Shown here piece after piece: positions 1 to 8,083 of a DNA stretch of 64,000 nt. The stretch is from positions 186,001-250,000 of the forward strand of contig NZ_NNBL01000005.1 in assembly GCF_002803065.1 (NCBI RefSeq). The letters run 5' to 3'. Numbering within the stretch: the first letter of the stretch is position 1; the number at the start of each line of letters is the position of its first letter. Under the pieces are notes generated by a model that was not told the DNA's origin, did no database searches, and saw nothing but the letters and a program-made list of their open reading frames with translations. This DNA comes from Streptomyces sp. CB01635 (GTDB lineage Bacteria > Actinomycetota > Actinomycetes > Streptomycetales > Streptomycetaceae). The translations under genes and the position numbers were made by a program.

Positions 1-1039
1 GGTCGCGGCCGTCGAGGTAGTACAGGTTCGGGTCCTCCGCGATCCGCTGCTTCACGACGCGCGCCAGCTCGTCCCGGATGACGTTGAGCGTGAGCTTCCC
101 CGCCGCTCGCTCCGCCGGGTCGCCGGCGGCCATGAACTGCAGCCTGCCCGCACTGAGGTTGCTGAAGTCCGGGGCGCTGGGACCCGGAGTGTCCTCGTGG
201 ATGGCGCAGTAGATCGGCGACACGACCAGCAGCGGCACGGTCGGGTGTCCCTCACGGATCGTGTCGAGGAAACCGTGCACCGCCGGGGCGAACGCGCGCA
301 GGCGCATCAGGTCGGCATTGACAATGTTGATGCCGATCTTGAGGCTGATCAAGTCCGCGGGGGCGTCCCGCAGGGCACGCGCGGTGAACGGGTCGAGCAG
401 GGCACTGCCCCCCAGACCGAGGTTCATCAACTCCACGCCGCCGAGGGCGGCAGCCAGCGCCGGCCACGTCGCGCTGGAGCTTGCGGCGTCCGAGCCGTGG
501 CTGATCGAACTGCCGTGATGCAGCCACACCTTGCGCCCGCTGTCCGGCATGCGCTCGACCGGGGCATCGGCACGCAGGGCGACCAGCTCGGTGATCTCGT
601 TGTACGGCAGCCAGATCTCGACGTCCTTCATGCGGTCGGGCAGCCCGGTGAACCGCACGGTGCCGATGGGTCCGGGCTGGGTCTCCCTGGTGCCTGTGGT
701 CATGTCCACCGTCTGTACGTTGCCGCCGGTGACACCGGCCTGCGCGGCCAGACGGCCGTCGACCAGCAGGTCGTACACACCGTCCGGACGGGGCGGAGCA
801 CCCTTGAAGGCCATCTTGGTCCGGAGCGCGTCCAGCTCGATGACGGTGGCCCGGGTGCGGAACACCAGCCGTACGCCGGAGGGTTGGGCCTCGGCCATGG
901 CCAGTTGTGCGTCGGAGCACTGTGCGCGGGCCCGTGCGGGCAGCCGGTGCGGGAGCACGCCGTGCTCGGAGCGCTCCACCTCGTACGCGCCACGTACGAG
1001 GTCCGCGGTGACGGGAGTAGTGGTCCAGTTGTCGTTCAT
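1..1039 (-). CDS. SGNH/GDSL-type esterase (C-terminus beyond window)
   Basis: About 346 residues are visible and the C-terminus with the catalytic Asp/His lies off the left edge. The SGNH blocks are recognisable: block I around residues 176-182 (GSSISHG, nucleophile probably Ser178), block II at NLGLGGSA near 207-213 and block III at KIGIN near 234-238. The first 160 residues form a separate beta-rich domain of the kind seen in two-domain SGNH hydrolases. No signal peptide is visible, so it is probably a cytoplasmic esterase or acetylesterase; the substrate cannot be read. The ATG at 1039 is preferred over the in-frame ATG at 1045 because GAGG sits 8 nt upstream of the former and only 2 nt from the latter. 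It lies 79 bp behind the tetR gene on the same strand and is the natural target of that repressor. Confidence 0.8.
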   Translation of the reverse strand, partial: MNDNWTTTPVTADLVRGAYEVERSEHGVLPHRLPARARAQCSDAQLAMAEAQPSGVRLVFRTRATVIELDALRTKMAFKGAPPRPDGVYDLLVDGRLAAQAGVTGGNVQTVDMTTGTRETQPGPIGTVRFTGLPDRMKDVEIWLPYNEITELVALRADAPVERMPDSGRKVWLHHGSSISHGSDAASSSATWPALAAALGGVELMNLGLGGSALLDPFTARALRDAPADLISLKIGINIVNADLMRLRAFAPAVHGFLDTIREGHPTVPLLVVSPIYCAIHEDTPGPSAPDFSNLSAGRLQFMAAGDPAERAAGKLTLNVIRDELARVVKQRIAEDPNLYYLDGRD

Positions 1040-1118
1040 GTGCATTGCCTCAACCTGTTGATCAATATGCCTGTGGGGCTGCTCGGGCGCACCGATAGGG
1101 GTCGGCGCGGGACCGCGG

Positions 1119-1688
1119 TCAGGCTGCGGGCCAGTTCCGCAGCGTGGCGTCGAGGGAGTCGAGGATCCGCGACCAGCTTTCCTGCGAGTCGGGTGCGCTG
1201 TGGCTGAAGCCCCCCTGCATCTCCAGGCTGACGTAGCCGTGGAAGACGCTGCCCAGGAGTCGGACCGCGTGGGTCTGGTCCGGCTCCGTGAGGTCGTAGC
1301 CGCGCAGGATCGCCCTCATCATCCGTGCGTGCCGGACGCCGGCGCTGGCGGCGGCCGTCTCCGGGTCGAGCCGCAGCTGGGCCGCCGCGTAGCGACCGGG
1401 GTGTTCCCGGGCGTAGTCGCGGTAGACGTTCGCGAAGGCGGCGAGGGCGTCCTTGCCCGCACGCCCGGCGAGCGCCGCGGCGCCCCGGTCGGCGAGCTCC
1501 TCCAGAGCGAGCAGCGCGATCCCGGTCTTGAGTTCCTGGGAGTTCTTCAGGTGCGAGTACAGGCTCGCGACCTTGACGTCGAACTGTCTCGCGAGCGCAG
1601 AGACGGTCACGTTGTCGAACCCGACCTCGTCGGCCAGCTCGGCGCCGGCTCGGATCAGGCGTTCCCTGGTCAGCCCTACACGCACCAT
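1119..1688 (-). CDS. TetR family regulator with WHG-type C-terminal domain
   Basis: The protein has 189 residues, typical for TetR. The N-terminal HTH is clear (LTRERLIRAGAELADEVG, then VTVSALARQFDVKVASLYSH), and the C-terminal half, with AFANVYRDYAREHPGRYAA, matches the WHG-type ligand domain. An in-frame extension of six residues is possible; ATG 1688 directly follows GTGAAGG, although GTG 1685 has better spacing. Its promoter region carries a near-perfect inverted repeat at 1724-1744, so autorepression is likely. The SGNH hydrolase follows on the same strand and is probably co-regulated. The ligand is unknown. Confidence 0.85.
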   Translation of the reverse strand: MVRVGLTRERLIRAGAELADEVGFDNVTVSALARQFDVKVASLYSHLKNSQELKTGIALLALEELADRGAAALAGRAGKDALAAFANVYRDYAREHPGRYAAAQLRLDPETAAASAGVRHARMMRAILRGYDLTEPDQTHAVRLLGSVFHGYVSLEMQGGFSHSAPDSQESWSRILDSLDATLRNWPAA

Positions 1689-1714
1689 AACCTTCACCCC
1701 AATCAACGAAATCG

Positions 1715-1746
1715 ATTATGCAGTTACCTAAGACCTTTAGGCAAAT
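1715..1746 (-). promoter_or_regulatory. tetR promoter overlapped by palindromic operator
   Basis: Read on the minus strand, TTGCCT (1739-1744) and CATAAT (1715-1720) are spaced by 18 bp and make a good -35/-10 pair for the TetR gene. The inverted repeat TTACCTAA - 5 nt - TTAGGCAA (1724-1744, one mismatch between arms) covers the -35 and spacer, the usual position of an autoregulatory TetR operator. A further half site, CTTAGGTGA, follows at 1757-1765. The promoter and operator are read from sequence; binding is inferred. Confidence 0.6.
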
Positions 1747-1958
1747 CCACATCCAACTTAGGTGACGCACGCGAGGAAGTGGGCGGCCCGCAGGGCGGAT
1801 CGCCACAGCGGCGCGTCGCCCGGCCGATCGGGGGGCGGGAGTGGTGGCATGGGCCACGTCATTACCGGTCGCGTCCTTGGGTAGGCGGCCGGATGATCGT
1901 CTGGGTGGGCCCGCTCATCCAGGCAGGACCGAAGAACAGCGACACCTGGGAGGTAGCA

Positions 1959-2036
1959 ATGTCCTCGAAGCGACGGCGCAAGAAGAAGGCTCGCCGCAAG
2001 CACGCCGCGAACCACGGCAAGCGCCCCCAGTCCTGA
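1959..2036 (+). CDS. Ribosomal protein bL37 (25 residues)
   Basis: This tiny open reading frame encodes an extremely basic 25-residue peptide starting MSSKRRRKKKARRK and ending NHGKRPQS. The ANHGKRP tail is the hallmark of bL37, a small protein of the actinobacterial 50S subunit. GGGAGG lies 5 nt upstream of the ATG and a perfect 21-bp hairpin terminator follows 12 nt after the stop, so this is a stand-alone transcription unit. Genes this short are easily missed by automatic callers. Confidence 0.85.
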   Translation: MSSKRRRKKKARRKHAANHGKRPQS

Positions 2037-2047
2037 GGGAACTCGCC

Positions 2048-2093
2048 AAACGGGTCAGGGGCGGCGCCGTCCGGCGCCGCCCCTGACCCGTTT
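2048..2093 (+). terminator. Strong intrinsic terminator after bL37
   Basis: A perfect 21-bp inverted repeat (2048-2068 with 2073-2093) with a GTCC tetraloop closes just after the bL37 stop codon. The outer AAA/TTT pairs could make it work in both directions, although no convergent gene abuts it. Confidence 0.85.
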
Positions 2094-2173
2094 CGCTCAC
2101 ACCCCTCCGGCATTCGTGTAACCCGCGCGAGCGCTGACCGGGATCGCCTCGACGGCGACCTAGGATCCGCTGC

Positions 2174-2449
2174 GTGGCACACACCTTCGACGAACTCGTC
2201 GAGAGACAGCAGGCCGCGAACGCGGCACACCACGAGGTCCTGAGACTGCGGGACGGCTACGGACCACCGGGGCTCGAGCCGCCGAGCGAGTCCCAGACCC
2301 AGACGTACGAGACGGCCTGGCGCGCGTGGCGGGACCTGGCCCGCGATGTGCAGCAGGCCGTCACCGAGTACGCCAAGGAGGAGGGCCTCGCCAGGACTGA
2401 CGTCGAGGCGGACGTGAAGGCGAAGGCGGGTGGCGGCGAAGGCGCATAG
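2174..2449 (+). CDS. Small hydrophilic protein, unknown function
   Basis: This is a 91-residue protein starting at GTG with MAHTFDELVERQQAANAAHH. It is charged, has no membrane segment or signal and looks largely helical (YETAWRAWRDLARDVQQAVTEYAKEEG), ending in a basic, glycine-rich tail. The GTG is the first in-frame start after the bL37 terminator. No family is recognised. It ends 5 bp before the convergent glyoxalase-fold gene. Confidence 0.65.
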   Translation: MAHTFDELVERQQAANAAHHEVLRLRDGYGPPGLEPPSESQTQTYETAWRAWRDLARDVQQAVTEYAKEEGLARTDVEADVKAKAGGGEGA

Positions 2450-2454
2450 CGCTC

Positions 2455-2886
2455 TCAGGTGGCGAAGACCTGCGAGTCGTCGGCGAACGCCTTGAACTCC
2501 AGGGCGTTGCCCGCCGGGTCGAGGAGGAACATCGTCCACTGCTCGCCGGGCTCGCCCGCGAAGCGTACGTAGGGCTCGATGACGAACTTCGTGTCCGCGG
2601 CGCGGAGCCGGTCCGCGAGCTCCTGGAACGCGGGGATCGTGAGGATCAGGCCGAAGTGCGGTACGGGCACGTCGTGTCCGTCGACGGGGTTGCGGATGTG
2701 CTCGGCGCGGGTGGGGGCGAGGTGGGTGACGAACTGGTGGCCGTGGAGATTCCAGTCCACCCATGTGTCGGCGCTGCGGCCCTGCTCGAGGCCGAGCACC
2801 TCACCGTAGAAGTGCCGGGCGGCGGGCAGATCGTCCACGGGCATGGCCAGGTGGAACCGCGGGATCGGCCAGTCGAGTTCGGTCAT
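2455..2886 (-). CDS. VOC (glyoxalase/dioxygenase-fold) family protein
   Basis: The 143-residue protein contains one VOC domain made of two beta-alpha-beta-beta-beta modules: FHLAMPVDDLPAARHFYGEVLGLE at the start and FLLDPAGNALEFKAF at the end. Candidate metal ligands are His12, a central His in GHQFVTHLAP or PHFGLIL, and the Glu in NALEFK. Members of the superfamily act as dioxygenases, isomerases or drug-sequestering proteins; the substrate cannot be assigned. It is monocistronic, with a 12-bp tandem repeat just upstream of its start. Confidence 0.8.
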   Translation of the reverse strand: MTELDWPIPRFHLAMPVDDLPAARHFYGEVLGLEQGRSADTWVDWNLHGHQFVTHLAPTRAEHIRNPVDGHDVPVPHFGLILTIPAFQELADRLRAADTKFVIEPYVRFAGEPGEQWTMFLLDPAGNALEFKAFADDSQVFAT

Positions 2887-2906
2887 GGGGGCCGGTCTCC
2901 TTTCGG

Positions 2907-2954
2907 AAGACTGCTCGGGAGACTGCTCGGGAGACAGGTCGGGAGACTGCTCGG
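2907..2954. repeat. Four 12-bp tandem repeats upstream of VOC gene
   Basis: Four consecutive 12-mers of the form GAGACTGCTCGG lie here: copies 2 and 4 are identical, copy 1 differs at one base and copy 3 at three. They start about 20 bp upstream of the VOC gene, within its likely promoter or leader. Function unknown. Confidence 0.7.
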
Positions 2955-3019
2955 CGACGGAGCGTCAGCAACACTTGCCGCTCAGGACGCTGTGGGCCTA
3001 CCCGTCCGCGGCGTCGAGA

Positions 3020-4249
3020 TCACACCGTCGAAGCCGCAACCCGTACGGGTGCTGGATCCTGGCGCGTTTTCGCCGCCCACCGCGCCACCGGCTCCAGCGC
3101 GTACGACGCCGCCAGGACCAGGCCGCCGAGCAGCAGCCAGCCCGGCGTGCCCATCCCGAGCAGCAGCGCGGTGAGCAGCAGCGGGCCGAGCGTGCGGGCG
3201 ACCGTGACGCCCGTACCGAAGAAGCCCTGGTACTCGCCGATGCGCCCGGCCGGGGCCAGGTCGAAGCCGAGCTGCCAGGATCCGGCCGACTGGAGCATCT
3301 CTGCGGCGACCAGGAGCACCGATCCTCCGACCAGGGCGGCGCCCGCGACCCAGACCGAGCCGGTGGCCGAGGCGGCGAAGATGCCGCAGGCCAGGAGCAT
3401 GAGCACGCCTGACCGGCGGATGGCTCGGGTCGCCGTGGGAAGGCCGGCGACGGAGCGGGCCGTGCGGACCTGGAAGAGCATCACGGCGCCGGTGTTGAGG
3501 ATGAAGAGCGCGGAGACGAGCCACGTGGGGGCCTCGGTGCGCTCGTTGATCCACAGCGGGAGCCCGAGGCTGAGCAGCGGCATCCGCAGGAGAAGAACGG
3601 TGTTGAGGAGGGTCACGGCGGCGTAGGGCCGGTCGCGCAGGACTTCGAGTTTCGCTCCACGGACGGCGGGCGCCGGCGCGACGGCCGGGAGCCGCAGCAG
3701 GACGAGCGCGCAGAGGACGAAACTGACGGCGTCGATCGCGAACACCGCCAGATACGCCGACTTCGTCCCGGCGGACAGTGCGAGCCCGCCGAGCGCCGCG
3801 CCCACCGCGAGACCCGCGTTGAGCGTCGACTGCAGGTGGGCGAGCGCACCCGTACGGTCCTCCTTGGCCACCAGACCGGCGAGCAGTGCCTGGCGCGCGG
3901 CCGCGAGTCCCGACTGCGCGCTCGCGTAGAGGCAGGCGGCCACGAGGAAGGGAAGGAAACCGCGTACGACCAGGAAGGAGGCGACCGCGGCGCCGGTCGC
4001 GAGGGCGAGCAGGACCGCCGTTCCACGCGGGCCGCGGCGGTCCGCGATCCGGCCGAGCGGTACCCCGACGACTGAACCGATCGCCCAGGCGACCGTGAGG
4101 CCGAGGCCGATGCTGGCGGGCGCGAGGCCGACGACGTGAGTGAAGTAGAGCGCCGAGGTGACGTAGTACGCGCCGTCGCCCAGCGAGTTGCTCAACTGGG
4201 CCAGGGAGAGGGTGCGTTGAGAGCCGGCGGGCGGCAGCAGGTTCGGCAT
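3020..4249 (-). CDS. MFS transporter (12-TM exporter type)
   Basis: The protein has 409 residues from MPNLLPPAGS and is hydrophobic throughout with about 12 transmembrane segments. The MFS loop 2-3 motif is visible as GRIADRRGPRG, and the two 6-TM halves are separated by the KLEVLRDRPY linker. The reading frame stays open about 300 nt upstream, but those residues are arginine-rich and overlap the divergent DUF6233 gene, so the internal ATG is chosen. It is clearly paralogous to the MFS gene at 4894-6138 (shared LYFT, GLGL, LADRRG, YLRAV/HLQST regions). Substrate unknown; probably small-molecule or drug efflux. Confidence 0.85.
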   Translation of the reverse strand: MPNLLPPAGSQRTLSLAQLSNSLGDGAYYVTSALYFTHVVGLAPASIGLGLTVAWAIGSVVGVPLGRIADRRGPRGTAVLLALATGAAVASFLVVRGFLPFLVAACLYASAQSGLAAARQALLAGLVAKEDRTGALAHLQSTLNAGLAVGAALGGLALSAGTKSAYLAVFAIDAVSFVLCALVLLRLPAVAPAPAVRGAKLEVLRDRPYAAVTLLNTVLLLRMPLLSLGLPLWINERTEAPTWLVSALFILNTGAVMLFQVRTARSVAGLPTATRAIRRSGVLMLLACGIFAASATGSVWVAGAALVGGSVLLVAAEMLQSAGSWQLGFDLAPAGRIGEYQGFFGTGVTVARTLGPLLLTALLLGMGTPGWLLLGGLVLAASYALEPVARWAAKTRQDPAPVRVAASTV

Positions 4250-4349
4250 GGCAATGACGGTACGCGCGCATCGGCCCATCCATGTGGGGCAATTCTGGGC
4301 TCTGCTCTTGGGCCATTCAACGGGCGTACTGCCTGGCCGGAAACCGTCG

Positions 4350-4355
4350 TAGACT
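4350..4355 (+). promoter_or_regulatory. -10 element of a probable leaderless promoter
   Basis: TAGACT, a canonical HrdB-type -10 hexamer, ends only 7 nt before the ATG at 4363, and no ribosome binding site lies between. Transcription would start at or next to the A of the start codon, giving a leaderless mRNA. Confidence 0.5.
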
Positions 4356-4362
4356 CGAACAC

Positions 4363-4695
4363 ATGTCCGAACTGCCACCCGACCTGCCACGGCTCCGCAC
4401 GCTGGAGACGTGGCTCGTGCTGTCTCTGGACAGGGTGCGCCGCAAGATCGCGGAGGCGGAGCGGCAGGAAGCCGAGAAACAGCGCGGCGAACGGGACCGG
4501 CCGCTGGCCCCCGACTGGCTGATCGAGATGGGGCTCGGCGGGCGCGCACCTGTGTACGTGCACGTCGGCGGCTGCCACATGGCGGGCAAACGGTCGCGAG
4601 GCGTCACGGACGACCAAGCGCGCCGCGCGCTGTGGGAGCAGGTGCCGGCCTGTCCGCACTGCAACCCCGACGGGGTGCTCGGAGTGCTGGACTGA
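4363..4695 (+). CDS. DUF6233 family protein
   Basis: This 110-residue protein begins MSELPPDLPRLRTLETWLVL, followed by a charged helix (RVRRKIAEAERQEAEKQRGE) and a C-terminal module with VHVGGCHMAGKR and ACPHCNPDG. The two Cys-containing motifs look like a small zinc- or redox-binding site and match DUF6233, common in Streptomyces and of unknown role. It sits between two paralogous MFS exporters and diverges from the left one. The start is fixed by the conserved N-terminus and the -10 box immediately upstream. The last codons and stop lie inside a 35-bp tandem duplication. Confidence 0.8.
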   Translation: MSELPPDLPRLRTLETWLVLSLDRVRRKIAEAERQEAEKQRGERDRPLAPDWLIEMGLGGRAPVYVHVGGCHMAGKRSRGVTDDQARRALWEQVPACPHCNPDGVLGVLD

Positions 4696-4760
4696 ACCCG
4701 GTGGCGGTAGCCGTCAGAGTGCTGGACTGAACCCCGTGGCGGTAGCCGTCAGAGTGCTGG
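4683..4760. repeat. 35-bp tandem duplication across the DUF6233 stop
   Basis: Two 35-bp copies (4683-4717 and 4718-4752, one or two mismatches) plus a partial third copy AGTGCTGG (4753-4760) run head to tail. The first copy contains the last codons and TGA of the DUF6233 gene; the second therefore repeats a pseudo-C-terminus downstream of the stop. It looks like a recent slippage or unequal-exchange event. Confidence 0.85.
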
Positions 4761-4893
4761 TTCCGAGGCAGCCTCCCGATGGTCCGCCGCCCACGACTCG
4801 CGCATGCGCAGCCCGTCGCGGGTGGGCGTGCACCGGCCGATCGGACGGACACTCTCGGAGCTGCTCGGCCGACCGGGATTACTCGGTCTCCCT

Positions 4894-6138
4894 TCAGACC
4901 TGAGAAACGGGCCGCCCCGCTTCGAGGGGCAAGTCCCGTGCGGGCACGGGCCGTTGAGCCCAGCGGACGACGAAGGGGGCCGCCAGGCCGGTGACGGTGA
5001 ACAGGGCGCCTACGACGTACCAGCCGGGCCGGCCCCAGGTGATGCAGAGCGCGATCAGCAGGCTGGGACCGAGCGCGTCGGCCAGGCCCGCGCCGAGGCC
5101 GAACACACCGAGGTACTGGCCGGTGGCGCGTTCGGGGGCGAGGGCGAAGGAGACCTCGAACCCCGCGGCGGAGTGCCACAGTTCGCCGACCGCGTGGACC
5201 ACGACCGCGACCAGGAGCAGTGCCGCGGCGGCCCATGCCGGGTCCCCCGCGGACAGCGAGATCAGCGAGCAGGAGACGAGGAAGACCACGCCCGCCCGCC
5301 GGTACGCCCCGCCACCCGCCGCCGGGGAGCTGACGGTGCGGCTGGCCCGCACCTGAAGGGCGATCACGATGACGGTGTTGACGAGCATCGTGCCCGAGAT
5401 GAGCCAGTGGGGTGCGCTGGTGGCGACGACCAGCCACAGCGGGATGGCCACGGTGAGCACCTTGAACTGGATGGCCATGATGCCGTCCAGCGCCGTGAGG
5501 AGGAGGTAGGGCCGGTCCCGCAGTGCGATCCAGCGGGGGCCGGCGGCCGCGGGCTCCGGAGCGACCGGCGGCAGGAAGAGCAGGATGGCGGCGGAGGCGC
5601 CGAAGGCGATCGCGTTGCCGATGACCAGGAGCTGATACGCGGTGTGGGTGCCCACCTGGAGGGCCCAGCCCGCCAGCAGTGCGCCGAGTGAGATGCCGAT
5701 GTTGGTGACGGCCCGGAGGTAGGCGCGGTACTCCTGCGGCCGGTCCCCGCCGAAGTACCTGATGAGCGGGCTGCGCGCGGCCCGTCCCGCCGCTTGCGCC
5801 CCGGTCGCGGCGCAGACGGCCAGGACGAACGGCCAGAAGCTGTCCACCAGGGCGAACCCTGCTGTCGCCAGCGCCTGTACGACGATGGTCGCCGCGTAGA
5901 CGCCGCGCGCGCCGCGCCTGTCCGCGAGGTGGCCGGCGGCTATGCCCGTGACGAGCGAGGCGAAGCCGGCGACACCGAGTCCGAGTCCCACCTGCGTCGC
6001 GGGGAGGCGGACGTCCTGGGTGAAGTACAGGACGCCGGCGGTCAGGTAGAGGCCGCTGCCGACGGTGTTGACGAAGTTCGACGCGGCGATGACGCGTTGG
6101 GGTCCCGCTTCGGGCATCAGCTGGGGCATGACGGGCAT
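4894..6138 (-). CDS. MFS transporter, paralogue of the 3.0-4.2 kb transporter
   Basis: This 414-residue, 12-TM protein starts MPVMPQLMPEAG. The MFS motif after TM2 is GHLADRRGARG and the central loop carries PRWIALRDRPY, aligned with KLEVLRDRPY in the upstream paralogue. An upstream extension of about 60 residues is open but basic and unstructured, so it is rejected. About 130 bp without a gene separate it from DUF6233. The pair probably arose by tandem duplication; separate substrates are possible. The minus-strand upstream region contains CTTGC repeats near 6185-6208 that could bind a regulator, but nothing firm can be said. Confidence 0.85.
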   Translation of the reverse strand: MPVMPQLMPEAGPQRVIAASNFVNTVGSGLYLTAGVLYFTQDVRLPATQVGLGLGVAGFASLVTGIAAGHLADRRGARGVYAATIVVQALATAGFALVDSFWPFVLAVCAATGAQAAGRAARSPLIRYFGGDRPQEYRAYLRAVTNIGISLGALLAGWALQVGTHTAYQLLVIGNAIAFGASAAILLFLPPVAPEPAAAGPRWIALRDRPYLLLTALDGIMAIQFKVLTVAIPLWLVVATSAPHWLISGTMLVNTVIVIALQVRASRTVSSPAAGGGAYRRAGVVFLVSCSLISLSAGDPAWAAAALLLVAVVVHAVGELWHSAAGFEVSFALAPERATGQYLGVFGLGAGLADALGPSLLIALCITWGRPGWYVVGALFTVTGLAAPFVVRWAQRPVPARDLPLEAGRPVSQV

Positions 6139-6376
6139 GTTGTGGCTCCGCGTCCTGGGGCAGGCGGTAAGGACCGGGCCAGCTTGTTGCATATTACTTG
6201 CAAGAGCAAGAGGGTTGCGAGAGGCCTCCGGCGGACAACCACGGCGAGAGCCGCGCGCACAAGGCGAGCCCCGCCCGGCCGGGGGGGGTGGGCCGAGCGG
6301 GGCTCTGTCTCCATCTTCCAGCAAAAACGCCCGGCCAGAGGATGCACGCGCCCGGCATTCGAATGACCCTGTACTT

Positions 6377-6589
6377 ATGGACGTCGTGCCGATAGTCGTG
6401 CACCGCCCCTCGGGTACGGGTGGGCGCAGGGTGACGGCGCACGGTCAGATACTTGGCCTCGCGCACTCCGACTTGGAAGTCGTCGAGTTCCTGCGCCGGG
6501 CCGGACTGCCGGACGCGGAGACGCTGCTCGACGATCCGGCCTGGGTGAAGTGGCGCGGCGGTCGGGCCCACCACTACGAAGCGGCGTAG
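6377..6589 (+). CDS. Small conserved Streptomyces protein, unknown function
   Basis: The 70-residue product begins MDVVPIVVHRPSGTGGRRV and contains GQILGLAHSDLEVVEFLRRA and DDPAWVKWRGGRAHHYEA. I recognise the pattern as a small protein often seen in Streptomyces, without known function; the hydrophobic-charged pattern suggests a compact alpha/beta fold. There is no obvious ribosome binding site before the ATG. The 3' end abuts and partly opposes a degraded reading frame on the other strand. Confidence 0.7.
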   Translation: MDVVPIVVHRPSGTGGRRVTAHGQILGLAHSDLEVVEFLRRAGLPDAETLLDDPAWVKWRGGRAHHYEAA

Positions 6590-6599
6590 GCGGGCCCAC

Positions 6600-7321
6600 C
6601 GAGAGACCCTGGCTTTCGCGGCTTCCGGCCCGGTTCAGCAGGTCGGAAAGGACATCGCCACGGACGATCTCGAACGGGTCCCCCAGCAGCTCGCCGAGCT
6701 CCGCGACACCGCTGGGCGTCCAGCTCCAGGCGTTGACCGCCCCCGCGATGAACAGCGGTGAGCCGCCGTCCCAGGCTTTGGTGCGCTTGAGCAGCCCGTC
6801 CCGGTACTCCGCCGCCTTTCCCTGCGGGAAGAAAACGCCGATCACCGGCGCGCCCGCGGGCCTGATCCGGAGATCCCCCGTCTCCCAAGACTGGATGATG
6901 CCGCGCACCTGCGTGTGGTCCCGGCAGGGGCGGACGACGCACTCGCCGAAGGGAACCCATCCGTCGCCGGGCGCGTTGCGGGGGTTGCCCGCGTAGACCG
7001 AATCCAGTCCGGTACGGCACAGAAGGCGTCCGGTGAGCGCCGCGTACGCGTCCAGCGCCCGCTCGGGTCGGGAGCCGGCGTACGTGTGTCCCGCGCCCGA
7101 GGGGGCCCGCGATCAGCAGGTCATTTCCGGTGGCGGCCTTCTGGCAGCTTCGCCGGCACGCCGTGCTGCGACGCCCGGTCGACGCCGCCCCGCTCCCCCG
7201 CCACGTCGCGGGAGAAGCAGCCGGTGAACGGCGCGCCCGGGAAGAGAGTAGGTACCTGGCGAAGCGGCACGACCGCCGGGGCAGCCGCTGTACTACGTTG
7301 AAGATTCTGCGCCGTCCAGCA
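6600..7321 (-). pseudogene. Degraded gene of unknown function, frameshifted
   Basis: Protein-like sequence appears on the minus strand but jumps between frames. From about 7321 one frame reads QVPTLFPGAPFTGCFSRDV and stops near 7121; a second carries GNDLLIAGPLG near 7100; a third continues from there as GAGHTYAGSRPERALDAY, SVYAGNPRNAPGDGWVPFGE, IIQSWETGDLRIRPAGAPVI and GAVNAWSWTPSGVAELGELL. The stretches have plausible amino-acid composition and follow one another without gaps, which suggests one gene with at least two frameshifts. The last frame runs on without a stop into the antisense of the small gene at 6377. No family was recognised. The next 200 bp to 7521 hold nothing obvious. Confidence 0.4.
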
Positions 7322-7521
7322 TGAGAGTCACGGGCGCGGAACCCTGTCCACCCATCCGTCGGCCCCCGCACTGAACGACCCCGACGACCACGCCGGAAAC
7401 GGCCCAACACCATTGCAAACGAGCCGACATCGGCAAGCGCCCGGCACGGGAGCGCGACCTCCACCCGATTCGGCTCACGCGCGGACCTGCGACATCCACC
7501 CGATTCGACACAGCCGCACGC

Positions 7522-7986
7522 TCACTCCCGTGCGGCCGGAACCCTGCGCAGGAGTTCCCCAGCCGTGCACCCCTGATCCATATCCAGAACCAGGCACAGA
7601 TTGAAGCCCCGGTAGTCCCTCTGAACGGCGGCCTGGAGGTCGCACCACTGCGAGTCGGGGTCACCGGCGTCCACAGTCACCACGAGCGAGTCCCCCTCGG
7701 TCACCGAGTCGGAGGCGGTGGCGAACCCGGACGAGTCGGCCTGCGTGAAGAACTGCCATCTGGCGGCCTTAACCGTCGTCGGGCACGTGTAGTCGGGCAC
7801 GGCATGGTCGACCCCACTCGCCGTAACGGTGTGATCGCCCGCCATGTGCACGTGAGCTCCGGCCGAGTTGGCCCAGTCCCCGACCAGATCGGCCTGCTGG
7901 ATCACGGCCGCCTCACCGCCCGCGTCGGCGCACGACGCACAGGCCAGGACCAGGCATCCGAGCAGCACCGCCATCCTCGACTTCAT
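7522..7986 (-). CDS. Small secreted lipoprotein, unknown function
   Basis: The reading frame extends to 8247, but the convincing start is ATG 7986, which opens a lipoprotein signal: MKSRMAVLLGCLVLAC followed by ASCADAGGEAAV. The lipobox is LVLAC, with a second Cys three residues on. The mature part (about 138 residues) reads like a small beta-rich domain: LVGDWANSAGAHVHMAGDHT is a repeat-like strand motif often seen in META or lipocalin-type lipoproteins, and it ends with a Cys pair. Function unknown. It diverges from the sugar island, and the palindrome at 8084 lies between them. Confidence 0.7.
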   Translation of the reverse strand: MKSRMAVLLGCLVLACASCADAGGEAAVIQQADLVGDWANSAGAHVHMAGDHTVTASGVDHAVPDYTCPTTVKAARWQFFTQADSSGFATASDSVTEGDSLVVTVDAGDPDSQWCDLQAAVQRDYRGFNLCLVLDMDQGCTAGELLRRVPAARE

Positions 7987-8083
7987 GCCCCACCCACCGC
8001 CCCGACCTTGTCCACCGCACGCCTCAGCAGGCCACCGCGGGCAGCGTCCGCCCGTTCGAGCCGGGGTCAGCCTGGCAGAAGTT

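Noticed and set aside
2907..2954. CRISPR-like short repeats
   Set aside because: The four 12-mers are directly adjacent with no spacers; the other tandem repeats in the window are likewise contiguous.
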